A stretch of 64,000 bases of DNA from Alphaproteobacteria bacterium MarineAlpha11_Bin1 (GCA_002937455.1 PTJZ01000012.1:1-64000); one strand, 5' to 3'; shown: positions 37,740 through 46,296, counted from the first letter of the stretch. Notes: generated by a model from the letters alone, not told the origin. Program-made: numbers and translations.

Positions 37740-38537
37740 CTAGTCGTCCACGTGAGACTGAGATTGGGCGGTAGCAAGATCTTCCTCCACCGGATTGCCA
37801 CCGATATCGCGCAGCGATTTTATTAGGTCTCGAATGACTTGATCGAGCTGTTCGGAGTCCGTACCACGCGCAACTACTGAAACACGAAAACCCGCTTCTC
37901 TCATCTGCGGGTACGACCCGATATCAATACCATCAAAACGACTCTGAATCATCGACAAAGGTTCGGCTATTGTGCCTTCCGGCAGATCGACAACCAGACC
38001 ACGGGCCTGAACTTTCTTACCTCCATCCAAGTGTACCTTCGCATCCTCGAACATAGCCTGCATGATCCTAGGCACACCGGCCATAACGAAAACGTTCCCC
38101 ATCTTGTATCCGGGGGCGGCGCTTACCTCATTTTTTATCAGAACGGCGCCTTCGGGAAATGTTGCCATACGCATTCGCGCTTCGTTCATTTCTGATCGTC
38201 CACGACCTTTCATATAAGAATTCAGTAGATCGACTATCGACTGATCCCGATACATTCCCACTCCAAATGCTTCGGCGACACATTCCGACGTTATGTCATC
38301 ATGCGTTGGTCCTATGCCTCCAGTCGTAAACACATAATCAAATTCTGCACGGCACTCGTTGATCGTATCGACTATCTTCTCTCGGATATCCGGGATTACG
38401 CGGGCCTCGAGCATCTGAATACCAATCTCGTTTAGGCCGGTGGCAAGGAAGCTCAGGTTCTTGTCCTTCGTCCGACCAGACAGAATTTCGTTCCCGATTA
38501 GGATCAAACAGGCAGTAACTTTTTCTTTTTCAGCCAT
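37740..38537 (-). CDS. Competence/damage-inducible protein A (MoCF-biosynthesis domain)
   Basis: A 265-residue protein with the MoaB/Mog-like fold of the CinA N-terminal half. ILIGNEILSGRTKDKN is at 12-27, VFTTGGIGPTHDDIT near 69-83 and VFVMAGVPRIM near 150. The C-terminal PncC nicotinamide deamidase half is missing, as in the short CinA proteins of many alphaproteobacteria. Its role is probably nucleotide-metabolite hydrolysis or ADP-ribose pyrophosphatase-like; a molybdopterin role is only by fold. It is divergent from sfsA. Confidence 0.88.
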   Translation of the reverse strand: MAEKEKVTACLILIGNEILSGRTKDKNLSFLATGLNEIGIQMLEARVIPDIREKIVDTINECRAEFDYVFTTGGIGPTHDDITSECVAEAFGVGMYRDQSIVDLLNSYMKGRGRSEMNEARMRMATFPEGAVLIKNEVSAAPGYKMGNVFVMAGVPRIMQAMFEDAKVHLDGGKKVQARGLVVDLPEGTIAEPLSMIQSRFDGIDIGSYPQMREAGFRVSVVARGTDSEQLDQVIRDLIKSLRDIGGNPVEEDLATAQSQSHVDD

Positions 38538-38618
38538 ATAATATTCCGCTGTTTCATCGATTATATACCCGAGACGCTGCGTCGTTGAAAGCGGCCGATA
38601 CGCCAGTTAGTTTAACAT

Positions 38619-39320
38619 ATGGATTTCTCTAAACCCCTTCTGCAAGGTACGCTGGTCAAGCGTTATAAACGCTTTTTGGCGGATGTCGTCTTAAAGGATG
38701 GCAGTATGGTTACTGCCCACTGCGCGAATACCGGTGCTATGATTGGGGTGCAGACTCCTGGCTCCGAGGTCTGGCTCTCACCAGCAACAAACCCCGGTCG
38801 AAAGCTAAAATTTACTTGGGAATTGATTCGCATTGAAGGCAGATTGGTCGGTATCAATACTGGCCATCCGAACATGATTGTTGCCGAAGCAATAAAGGCA
38901 GGAAAAATCCCGGAATTGTCAGGCTACGATGATCTGCGCCGTGAGGTAAAATATGGCAAAAATTCTCGAATAGATATCCTCCTATCCGGTCAGGCGCGAC
39001 CTGACTGTTATGTTGAGATAAAAAATGTACACCTTATGCGGGATTCCCGGATCGCGGAATTCCCTGATTCAGTTTCCACTCGAGCTACGAAGCATCAGTT
39101 TGAACTGGGCAATATGGTGGAACAGGGCGCCCGTGCCGTAACGGTATATTTATGTCAGCGAGAGGACTGCGATGCCTTCAGACTTGCGGACGACATCGAC
39201 CCAGCATACGTGGACGCATCCGAGATTGCGAAGCTGAGAGGTGTTGAGGCCGTGTGCTATTCCTGCGCGATAACGACCGACTCGATCTTGGTCAATCGAC
39301 AGTTAGAAATTGTTTCCTGA
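38619..39320 (+). CDS. sfsA: SfsA-family protein (sugar fermentation stimulation; DNA/RNA nuclease)
   Basis: A 233-residue SfsA protein. Family segments are LVKRYKRFLADV at the N-terminus, HCANTGAMIG near 34-43, LVGINTGHPN near 76-85, and the nuclease-like core SRIDILLSGQARPDCYVEIKNVHL (split here) with Asp and ExK residues. FPDSVSTRATKH follows. SfsA was described as a sugar-fermentation regulator and later as a nucleic-acid-binding nuclease. It is two genes upstream of map; an sfsA-map neighbourhood is common in alphaproteobacteria. Confidence 0.93.
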   Translation: MDFSKPLLQGTLVKRYKRFLADVVLKDGSMVTAHCANTGAMIGVQTPGSEVWLSPATNPGRKLKFTWELIRIEGRLVGINTGHPNMIVAEAIKAGKIPELSGYDDLRREVKYGKNSRIDILLSGQARPDCYVEIKNVHLMRDSRIAEFPDSVSTRATKHQFELGNMVEQGARAVTVYLCQREDCDAFRLADDIDPAYVDASEIAKLRGVEAVCYSCAITTDSILVNRQLEIVS

Positions 39321-39333
39321 AGAGAGGTGCCCG

Positions 39334-40098
39334 ATGCTTCATTTGTACCACGCGGATCATTCCACATGTAGCCAGAAGGTCAGGTTTTGCATGGCGGAAA
39401 AAGGATTAGAATTTTCGGAAAATAAAATCGATCTGGCACTGAAGGAACAGCTTGAACCGGCTTATCTTAAAATTAATCCCAACGGCGTTATTCCGACCTT
39501 GATACACGACGGAAACATCATAATCGATTCAAGTGTGATATGCGAATACCTTGAAGAGGTATTCCCGGAAATCCCACTTTCACCATCGACCGCTCTTGGG
39601 CGCGCTCAGATGCGGAAATGGATGAGATATATCGAAGAGGTGCCGACTTCCGCTGTCCGCTTTCCATCTTTTAATATGGCTTTTTTGCCCCGCTTCGATG
39701 GTCTGACCGACCAGCAGTTTATCGAGCAACAGGCCGATGTTCGCCCGCTTCGCAACGGGTTCTTTCGTCGTATGGGCCGAAATGGCTTTGTTGATGAAGA
39801 TATCGAAGCGTCTTTCGAACAGATAACCAAAACAACATCCCGAATGGAACAAGCGCTGGCCGATGGGCCTTGGTTACTTGGGGAAATATACACTCTGGCT
39901 GATATCATTATTGCGCCACTGATCGACCGGATGGCGGACCTTGGTCTCTCATATCTCTGGAACGACGACTGCCCTCGGGTCAATGACTGGTTTATCCGCA
40001 TCCAGGCCCGTCCAGCCTTCGATAAGGCTTTTTATATAGGAAGCCGACTAACTGAATTCATAGAAATTCGGCCTTGGTCGAGACATGAACACGAATAG
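39334..40098 (+). CDS. Glutathione S-transferase family protein
   Basis: A 254-residue GST. The N-domain has YHADHSTCSQKVRFCMAEKG, with Ser/Cys near 9-11 as the thiolate-stabilising residue. NPNGVIPTLIHDG and DSSVICEYLEE form the glutathione site. The C-domain has EIYTLADIIIAPLIDRMADLG. I chose the ATG at 39334 behind AGAGAGG; an earlier in-frame start overlaps sfsA. The S-T-C-S-Q-K-V type N-terminus occurs in GSTs of aromatic and beta-ether catabolism, among others. Confidence 0.88.
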   Translation: MLHLYHADHSTCSQKVRFCMAEKGLEFSENKIDLALKEQLEPAYLKINPNGVIPTLIHDGNIIIDSSVICEYLEEVFPEIPLSPSTALGRAQMRKWMRYIEEVPTSAVRFPSFNMAFLPRFDGLTDQQFIEQQADVRPLRNGFFRRMGRNGFVDEDIEASFEQITKTTSRMEQALADGPWLLGEIYTLADIIIAPLIDRMADLGLSYLWNDDCPRVNDWFIRIQARPAFDKAFYIGSRLTEFIEIRPWSRHEHE

Positions 40099-40188
40099 AA
40101 TATTTTCAGCACTTCCATTAATTTTTGTTGCTCTGGACCCTCACCATCTACTAGCCGTATAAACAGTCTGAAAACGCTATGGGGTCGC

Positions 40189-41019
40189 ATGACTAAGACG
40201 TTTACAGATTATAAAGAACCTGATGAGATTACGCCTGCTGGTATTGTTCTGCACGGACCTGACGAGTTTGACGGGATGCGTAAAGCTGGACGTCTCGCAT
40301 CAGAATGTCTTGATATGATTACACAACATGTTATCCCGGGCGTAACCACCGACCACCTTAATAAGATCTGTCACGAATTTACTCTTGATCACGGAGCGAG
40401 GCCTGCTCCCCTTGGATATCGTGGCTTCCCAAAATCTATCTGCACCTCGGTTAACCATGTCGTCTGTCATGGTATTCCCGGTGACAAGATTTTGCGTGAA
40501 GGAGATGTAGTCAACATCGACGTTACCCCGATCCTCGATGGCTGGCACGGTGACTCTTCACGTATGTATCCAGTCGGAAGGATCGGTGTGAAAGCACAGC
40601 GCCTAATCGACGTAACATACAATTCTCTGATGATGGCCATTGAAATCGTTAAACCAGGCGTCAGTCTCGGTGATATTGGCCATATCATACAGTCATACGT
40701 CGAAGGCGAACGTTTCTCGGTGGTGCGCGATTTTTGTGGCCACGGCTTGGGACGTGTTTTCCACACCCCACCAAGCGTGCTTCATTACGGTAATCCCGGC
40801 GAAGGTATGGCTCTACATCAAGGCATGTTTTTCACCATTGAACCTATGGTCAATGCTGGTAGGCCGGAAACCAAAATCTTGTCCGATGGATGGACGGCAG
40901 TAACGAAAGATAAATCTCTGAGTGCACAGTTCGAACATACCCTCGGGGTCACCGCCGATGGTGTGGAAATCTTCACTCTTTCGCAGAACGGACTCGAAAA
41001 ACCAAACTCTGCCGGCTGA
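40189..41019 (+). CDS. map: Methionine aminopeptidase, type I
   Basis: A 276-residue enzyme that removes N-terminal Met from new proteins. The five metal ligands are in place: Asp in NIDVTPILDGWHGDSSRMY (two Asp), His in CGHGLGR, Glu in TIEPMVN and Glu in FEHTLGV. The His of CTSVNHVVCHGIP lines the substrate pocket. It lacks the N-terminal zinc finger of eukaryotic type I. It is followed by a hairpin and convergent UbiD genes. Confidence 0.95.
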   Translation: MTKTFTDYKEPDEITPAGIVLHGPDEFDGMRKAGRLASECLDMITQHVIPGVTTDHLNKICHEFTLDHGARPAPLGYRGFPKSICTSVNHVVCHGIPGDKILREGDVVNIDVTPILDGWHGDSSRMYPVGRIGVKAQRLIDVTYNSLMMAIEIVKPGVSLGDIGHIIQSYVEGERFSVVRDFCGHGLGRVFHTPPSVLHYGNPGEGMALHQGMFFTIEPMVNAGRPETKILSDGWTAVTKDKSLSAQFEHTLGVTADGVEIFTLSQNGLEKPNSAG

Positions 41020-41062
41020 CGCGCCCTAACATCACGCTGAGATTAGCCACATTAACAGCAGA

Positions 41063-41085
41063 AGGGCGGTTCAAAGAACCGCCCT
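41063..41085. terminator. Hairpin between convergent map and ubiD-like copy 1
   Basis: Perfect 10-base stem AGGGCGGTTC / GAACCGCCCT with an AAA loop, GC-rich. It lies 44 bases after the map stop and 21 bases after the ubiD-like stop on the other strand. Neither side has a strong T-run, so it may be a weak bidirectional terminator or an RNA-end stabiliser. The same hairpin sits between the two ubiD-like copies. Confidence 0.7.
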
Positions 41086-41105
41086 AATTACTGATTTATT
41101 TCTGC

Positions 41106-42683
41106 TTATCGACCGGTACGAGCGAGACTGTTGACCCAGCCTTTCATACGGTTCTTACCGTTAGCGATCTGATCATCCGTAAACCAATCGGAAAGATTGA
41201 CCTTCTCCACCGCATATACAGGGCGTAGGAAGTCGCTCTCGTAACCAAACGGCACCGTACAGTCGATACCCATACCACCTTCAAAGCGGGTATTTGAAGC
41301 CGTCCATTCCTTGTCACCAGCGGTCATCCTTTCCGCCGGCATGAAGGTCTGGCCACGACCACCAGGGATTGGGTTCAGTATATCAGTATGCGGATTCACA
41401 CGAGTGGTGATATTCCACATGACATCGTCCATATCATATGGGTCCGCGTCTTCTGATACCGCTATGCATATCCTGGCCCCTTGGGATGTGGAGAGAATTG
41501 CCGACATAAAGTTACGCTGCCAACCTTCGTCGATCTGGTTACGCTTCTTAACCTGGATCATGGCCCCGCCCCAGTCGGTCATGCAGTAGGGAATAACAAC
41601 ATCCTGCACAATACCGGGCTGCATCCGTTCACACAGTGCGAACATTGCCGCTTCCCGAACCGTCGTATCAATATTGTGCTCATCGAGCGTGTGAACCGCC
41701 AGAGGGAAAATGATTGGCCTTGTCTCTGGGTTCCGCATTGTCACACCGGTAACATGGAAAGTCGGTGCCTTATACGACTTGCCCATATATCCAGCCCATT
41801 CCGGATGGAAATGGAAACGTCCCTGGACGCCCGCTTCCTCCGCCTCGGCCGTTTCATAACGACGATCACGAGGATTGACGTAACCTTCGAGCACAACTTC
41901 ACAGTCGGCAACGGCATAGGCATCAACAGTACGGGCTTTAACAAGCCGCACCGGCGTGCCCTGTACGGCGCCGGCAATACCAATTTCATCGCAGCCCTGA
42001 GGTAGGATCACATAGTCAAAACCGGCACCCGCCATCAGCGTACATGACGGCGGAAGACCGAAGCACATGGTGATCGGAACTGGCTCATCGTCCTTGTAAT
42101 GTTTGGAAACAACCTGCCACATATGGGAACCAGGGGAGATCTGGAACGTTCCCACATTACCCCAACGGAAGTTCATACGGTTGTAGCCAAGGTCGGTACC
42201 GCCGTCGAAATACTTGCCGGCCACCACCCGGTTACCAGAGCCGACTGTCAGTTCCGGTTCATATTCCGTATGGCGGATGGGAACCATATATTCATTCACA
42301 TCAACCGGGTTTTCGATCACGTGTTCCTGACAAGGCGCTTCCTCCTGGCCGATCTCGACAGGCGCCAGCGGGTGCTCCAGCGCATAGGCCAGCTTTCGCG
42401 TTCGATCGATATCATCCTTCCATCCGAACATCTTGTTAATAACATTCATGTCACCAAACAGATTAGTTACTGCCCGATGATTAGGCTTGCCTTTGACATT
42501 GTTGAAGAGGATCGGACAACCACCATCCATATTTTTCTGGATCGCCGTAAGTTCAATATCCGGATCAACCGGATGATCAGTCTCCATTAAATCACCCTCA
42601 GCTTTAAGCCATTCGAGGGTGCCACGAAGATCCATGATTAAATCCGACGCCATACCCGGCATCTTCATTTCTGCTGCACACAT
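41106..42683 (-). CDS. UbiD-family decarboxylase, tandem copy 1
   Basis: A 525-residue UbiD-family protein, identical to the gene at 42751. The prFMN/metal segment is YNRMNFRWGN (Asn168, Arg173), and PVPITMCFGLPPSCTLMAGAG lies near 201-221. The acid loop is unusual: the family's EGPFGEWxGY reads GRFHFHPEWAGY here, keeping Glu295 but with Phe290 where the other Glu belongs. The ATG at 42683 has GGAGAA six bases upstream, within the 11-base junction; an upstream in-frame start would extend into the repeat junction. It lies downstream of copy 2 in the same direction. Codon choice looks strongly biased, which suggests high expression. No UbiX is in the window. Confidence 0.88.
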   Translation of the reverse strand: MCAAEMKMPGMASDLIMDLRGTLEWLKAEGDLMETDHPVDPDIELTAIQKNMDGGCPILFNNVKGKPNHRAVTNLFGDMNVINKMFGWKDDIDRTRKLAYALEHPLAPVEIGQEEAPCQEHVIENPVDVNEYMVPIRHTEYEPELTVGSGNRVVAGKYFDGGTDLGYNRMNFRWGNVGTFQISPGSHMWQVVSKHYKDDEPVPITMCFGLPPSCTLMAGAGFDYVILPQGCDEIGIAGAVQGTPVRLVKARTVDAYAVADCEVVLEGYVNPRDRRYETAEAEEAGVQGRFHFHPEWAGYMGKSYKAPTFHVTGVTMRNPETRPIIFPLAVHTLDEHNIDTTVREAAMFALCERMQPGIVQDVVIPYCMTDWGGAMIQVKKRNQIDEGWQRNFMSAILSTSQGARICIAVSEDADPYDMDDVMWNITTRVNPHTDILNPIPGGRGQTFMPAERMTAGDKEWTASNTRFEGGMGIDCTVPFGYESDFLRPVYAVEKVNLSDWFTDDQIANGKNRMKGWVNSLARTGR

Positions 42684-42707
42684 ATTTAATTCTCCATTAA
42701 CAGCAGA

Positions 42708-42730
42708 AGGGCGGTTCAAAGAACCGCCCT
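42708..42730 (-). terminator. Hairpin between the two ubiD-like copies
   Basis: Same 10-base stem and AAA loop as at 41063-41085. It lies 21 bases after the stop of copy 2 and 25 bases before the ATG of copy 1. Any mRNA started upstream of copy 2 must pass it to reach copy 1, unless copy 1 has its own promoter. Confidence 0.65.
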
Positions 42731-42750
42731 AATTACTGATTTATTTCTGC

Positions 42751-44328
42751 TTATCGACCGGTACGAGCGAGACTGTTGACCCAGCCTTTCATACGGTTCT
42801 TACCGTTAGCGATCTGATCATCCGTAAACCAATCGGAAAGATTGACCTTCTCCACCGCATATACAGGGCGTAGGAAGTCGCTCTCGTAACCAAACGGCAC
42901 CGTACAGTCGATACCCATACCACCTTCAAAGCGGGTATTTGAAGCCGTCCATTCCTTGTCACCAGCGGTCATCCTTTCCGCCGGCATGAAGGTCTGGCCA
43001 CGACCACCAGGGATTGGGTTCAGTATATCAGTATGCGGATTCACACGAGTGGTGATATTCCACATGACATCGTCCATATCATATGGGTCCGCGTCTTCTG
43101 ATACCGCTATGCATATCCTGGCCCCTTGGGATGTGGAGAGAATTGCCGACATAAAGTTACGCTGCCAACCTTCGTCGATCTGGTTACGCTTCTTAACCTG
43201 GATCATGGCCCCGCCCCAGTCGGTCATGCAGTAGGGAATAACAACATCCTGCACAATACCGGGCTGCATCCGTTCACACAGTGCGAACATTGCCGCTTCC
43301 CGAACCGTCGTATCAATATTGTGCTCATCGAGCGTGTGAACCGCCAGAGGGAAAATGATTGGCCTTGTCTCTGGGTTCCGCATTGTCACACCGGTAACAT
43401 GGAAAGTCGGTGCCTTATACGACTTGCCCATATATCCAGCCCATTCCGGATGGAAATGGAAACGTCCCTGGACGCCCGCTTCCTCCGCCTCGGCCGTTTC
43501 ATAACGACGATCACGAGGATTGACGTAACCTTCGAGCACAACTTCACAGTCGGCAACGGCATAGGCATCAACAGTACGGGCTTTAACAAGCCGCACCGGC
43601 GTGCCCTGTACGGCGCCGGCAATACCAATTTCATCGCAGCCCTGAGGTAGGATCACATAGTCAAAACCGGCACCCGCCATCAGCGTACATGACGGCGGAA
43701 GACCGAAGCACATGGTGATCGGAACTGGCTCATCGTCCTTGTAATGTTTGGAAACAACCTGCCACATATGGGAACCAGGGGAGATCTGGAACGTTCCCAC
43801 ATTACCCCAACGGAAGTTCATACGGTTGTAGCCAAGGTCGGTACCGCCGTCGAAATACTTGCCGGCCACCACCCGGTTACCAGAGCCGACTGTCAGTTCC
43901 GGTTCATATTCCGTATGGCGGATGGGAACCATATATTCATTCACATCAACCGGGTTTTCGATCACGTGTTCCTGACAAGGCGCTTCCTCCTGGCCGATCT
44001 CGACAGGCGCCAGCGGGTGCTCCAGCGCATAGGCCAGCTTTCGCGTTCGATCGATATCATCCTTCCATCCGAACATCTTGTTAATAACATTCATGTCACC
44101 AAACAGATTAGTTACTGCCCGATGATTAGGCTTGCCTTTGACATTGTTGAAGAGGATCGGACAACCACCATCCATATTTTTCTGGATCGCCGTAAGTTCA
44201 ATATCCGGATCAACCGGATGATCAGTCTCCATTAAATCACCCTCAGCTTTAAGCCATTCGAGGGTGCCACGAAGATCCATGATTAAATCCGACGCCATAC
44301 CCGGCATCTTCATTTCTGCTGCACACAT
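42751..44328 (-). CDS. UbiD-family decarboxylase, tandem copy 2
   Basis: A 525-residue protein with the same sequence as the copy at 41106. It is probably a prFMN-dependent (de)carboxylase of an unsaturated or aromatic acid, with Asn168, Arg173 and Glu295 kept and one active-site Glu missing. Its own ribosome binding site is strong (AAAGGAGAA, five bases before the ATG). The start is fixed because the upstream sequence diverges. It lies 300 bases downstream of the MaoC-CaiB-LLM operon in the same direction and may be transcribed from its own promoter in that gap. Confidence 0.9.
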   Translation of the reverse strand: MCAAEMKMPGMASDLIMDLRGTLEWLKAEGDLMETDHPVDPDIELTAIQKNMDGGCPILFNNVKGKPNHRAVTNLFGDMNVINKMFGWKDDIDRTRKLAYALEHPLAPVEIGQEEAPCQEHVIENPVDVNEYMVPIRHTEYEPELTVGSGNRVVAGKYFDGGTDLGYNRMNFRWGNVGTFQISPGSHMWQVVSKHYKDDEPVPITMCFGLPPSCTLMAGAGFDYVILPQGCDEIGIAGAVQGTPVRLVKARTVDAYAVADCEVVLEGYVNPRDRRYETAEAEEAGVQGRFHFHPEWAGYMGKSYKAPTFHVTGVTMRNPETRPIIFPLAVHTLDEHNIDTTVREAAMFALCERMQPGIVQDVVIPYCMTDWGGAMIQVKKRNQIDEGWQRNFMSAILSTSQGARICIAVSEDADPYDMDDVMWNITTRVNPHTDILNPIPGGRGQTFMPAERMTAGDKEWTASNTRFEGGMGIDCTVPFGYESDFLRPVYAVEKVNLSDWFTDDQIANGKNRMKGWVNSLARTGR

Positions 44329-44626
44329 GTCGTTTCTCCTTTTTCCCGTTTTAGCCCCCGCGTTTGTCGGCGGGAGAACGGTATAAAAAGCCGCGTTAGT
44401 CGGCGGCAGGACATAGCTAGCCAGATGTGCTGCCCGGCAAGCTGCTCAAGTGCTTGGTTTTGGATGAAGTTTTACAGACATCCTGCGACGCGCTTTAAGT
44501 CGCAATTTCTGGGTCAAGCCACCACGTATCGGGGAATTTATCATCCCCTTCACGCTCCAGAGTTAGGTAATTGTGTAGCCTGAAAATACTTAGATATGCA
44601 AGTGATAGACCTTCAAAGTGACTATT
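44329..44626 (-). other. Upstream region of the ubiD-like copy 2, no gene
   Basis: About 300 bases between maoC-like and ubiD-like genes. Apart from the AAAGGAGAA ribosome binding site next to the ATG, I see only short GC-rich partial palindromes (around 44355-44375 and 44388-44410). No open frame looks real. A promoter for the highly biased ubiD-like gene could sit here. Confidence 0.35.
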
Positions 44627-45091
44627 CTATCCCACAGGCCGCCCCGCCATCATTCGAACAGCACGATATTCGATGACTTTGGCGCCGTCCTGGTTAATAA
44701 CGTTGTTCATTGTGGTAACAATTCCCCTGCCACCCTTGCTAGTTGGCCGCACGGTGAGGACTTCAACTTCTGCATGGATCGTATCCCCGGCGAAAACCGG
44801 GCCCAGCACTCTCTTTTCGATTTCCAGCAAAGCAAGGCCGGTTGTCTGCATTGTCGATTGGACTAGAAGCCCCTCTATAAGGGTATAGACTAAAGCTGCC
44901 GGTGCTACGCGACCGCCCATAGGACCACCCCCATGATCTCCAAATGTCAGATCCGTAAACAGGGTTTCTACCATACCAGTAACGCCGATAAAATTTACTA
45001 TATCCGGTTCTGTGACGGTACGGTTCAGTGTTTTAAATTGTTCACCAACTTCAAGATTATCCCAGTAAAGCCCAAGACCGAGGGTTTTCAT
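44627..45091 (-). CDS. MaoC-like hot-dog-fold protein
   Basis: A 154-residue MaoC/hydratase-2 fold protein. The family frame is clear (VGEQFKTLNRTVTEPDIVNFIGVTG), and GGRVAPAALVYTLIEGLL and GDTIHAEVEVL follow. The catalytic Asp and His of R-specific enoyl-CoA hydratases, in TGDxNPxHxD, are replaced: the stretch reads TGMVETLFTD, with Met40 and Phe45. The protein may bind an acyl-CoA without hydrating it, or use another residue. It follows the CaiB gene by 17 bases on the same strand. Confidence 0.85.
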   Translation of the reverse strand: MKTLGLGLYWDNLEVGEQFKTLNRTVTEPDIVNFIGVTGMVETLFTDLTFGDHGGGPMGGRVAPAALVYTLIEGLLVQSTMQTTGLALLEIEKRVLGPVFAGDTIHAEVEVLTVRPTSKGGRGIVTTMNNVINQDGAKVIEYRAVRMMAGRPVG

Positions 45092-45108
45092 GCGCCATTC
45101 TCCCTAAT

Positions 45109-46296
45109 CTAATTTATCGCACCGCTAGCCCGCAGACTGTCGATCTCCACAAAATCGTATCCCGCCTCAAGTAAAATCTCGTTGGTGTGTTCGCCAAGCT
45201 TCGGTTGTAACCTATTAATTGCTCCCGGCGTTCGGTCAAACTGAATAGGAATATCCGGTATCGTGATCGCCCCCTCTGTCGGGTGATGCTCAGTCCGGAA
45301 AAAATTGATTGCCTGCAAGTGTGGGTCATCCGGCAAGCTCTCAAGTTCTATTATTTCACCGCAGGGTATTTCTAACCGTGATAACACTTCTAACCATTCG
45401 GCGGTCGTGCGAGTAGAAATGAACTTTGCGGAAAGGCTGTAAACGACTTCGATGTTATCAGCCCGACTTGAGAGGTTATTAAAACGAGGATCATCCTTGA
45501 GGTTTGGCTCTCCAACTTCGGCCCAGAACCTCTCCCACTGTGAATCGGTGTAAGCAAGGAGACAAATATAACCGTCCCTTGTTTTATAGGGTCGGCGGGA
45601 AGGCGCCAGAACCCGGGAATATCCCATTGGGCCCTCTGGAGGTTGAAAGGCGTGTCCAAAAATATGATCGGCCATATTGAAGGCAACCATGGTTTCGAGC
45701 ATCGGGATTTCAGCGAATTGACCCTTTCCTGATCGCTCCCGCTCATATAACGCGGCAAGGATTGCGTTCACAGTTACAAGGCCACAGGTCTTGTCGGCCA
45801 TGATGGTCGGCATGTAGCGCGGTTCACCAACCAAACGTGCCATTAGATCCGCGCTGCCGCTCAAGCCCTGAATAACATCGTCATAAGCGGGACGGCCTGA
45901 ATAGGGCCCGTCTATTCGGAACCCGTGTACGCCGGCATAGATAATTCTTACGTTTCGATCTAATACGGTAGAATAACCAAACCCAAGTCTCTCGATCGCC
46001 TGTGGTCGAATAGAATGCAGGAATACATCGGCTTCATCGATCAATCGCCAAAGTATCTCTTTTGCCTCCTCCTTCTTCAGATCAAGAACGATTGACCGTT
46101 TATTACGGTTCAAACCCATGAACAACGCCGACATATCCTCAGACCTCGAAGGACCGGTGTACCGCGTGGTATCCCCGGCGGGCCCTTCAATTTTTATAAT
46201 ATTCGCACCCATATCACCGAGCGTCTGAGTTGCCAGGGGACCCAAAACTACCGACGTCAGGTCGAGAACGCGAACACCATCGAGTGGACCCGCCAT
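45109..46296 (-). CDS. CaiB/BaiF-family CoA transferase (class III)
   Basis: A 395-residue class III CoA transferase. LDGVRVLDLTSVVLGPLATQ is the N-terminal motif, split here, and IIKIEGPAGDTTR the next. The catalytic Asp is Asp168 in TIMADKTCGLV, followed by AILAALYERERSGKGQF. These enzymes move CoA from one thioester to another carboxylate, so an aromatic or dicarboxylic acid of this operon may be activated here. Its ATG lies directly at the stop of the LLM gene, so the two are co-translated. Confidence 0.9.
   Translation of the reverse strand: MAGPLDGVRVLDLTSVVLGPLATQTLGDMGANIIKIEGPAGDTTRYTGPSRSEDMSALFMGLNRNKRSIVLDLKKEEAKEILWRLIDEADVFLHSIRPQAIERLGFGYSTVLDRNVRIIYAGVHGFRIDGPYSGRPAYDDVIQGLSGSADLMARLVGEPRYMPTIMADKTCGLVTVNAILAALYERERSGKGQFAEIPMLETMVAFNMADHIFGHAFQPPEGPMGYSRVLAPSRRPYKTRDGYICLLAYTDSQWERFWAEVGEPNLKDDPRFNNLSSRADNIEVVYSLSAKFISTRTTAEWLEVLSRLEIPCGEIIELESLPDDPHLQAINFFRTEHHPTEGAITIPDIPIQFDRTPGAINRLQPKLGEHTNEILLEAGYDFVEIDSLRASGAIN

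Larger units (their letters stand above)
41050..42683 (-). repeat. Tandem direct repeat, copy 1 of 2 (1,634 bp)
   Basis: This block recurs at 42695-44328 with an offset of 1,645 bases. It carries a whole ubiD-like gene plus a 3' hairpin. I found no difference at the positions compared, and the translations of the gene and of several shadow frames are the same. On the minus strand the unit starts exactly at the A of the ATG and ends 56 bases after the stop. Eleven bases (42684-42694) separate the copies. Confidence 0.93.
42695..44328 (-). repeat. Tandem direct repeat, copy 2 of 2 (1,634 bp)
   Basis: Second copy of the block at 41050-42683. Its gene-start side is followed by a different upstream region beginning at 44329. 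Identity therefore ends precisely at the start codon. No transposase, terminal inverted repeat or target-site duplication flanks either copy. Confidence 0.93.

Noticed and set aside
41481..42005. 174-codon plus-strand frame inside the ubiD-like gene, repeated at 43126-43650
   Set aside because: It appears twice only because the gene is duplicated. It has no family resemblance or ribosome binding site and is a shadow of the minus-strand gene.
41050..44328. Transposon or integron origin of the tandem repeat
   Set aside because: There is no transposase, terminal inverted repeat, attachment site or target duplication at either edge.
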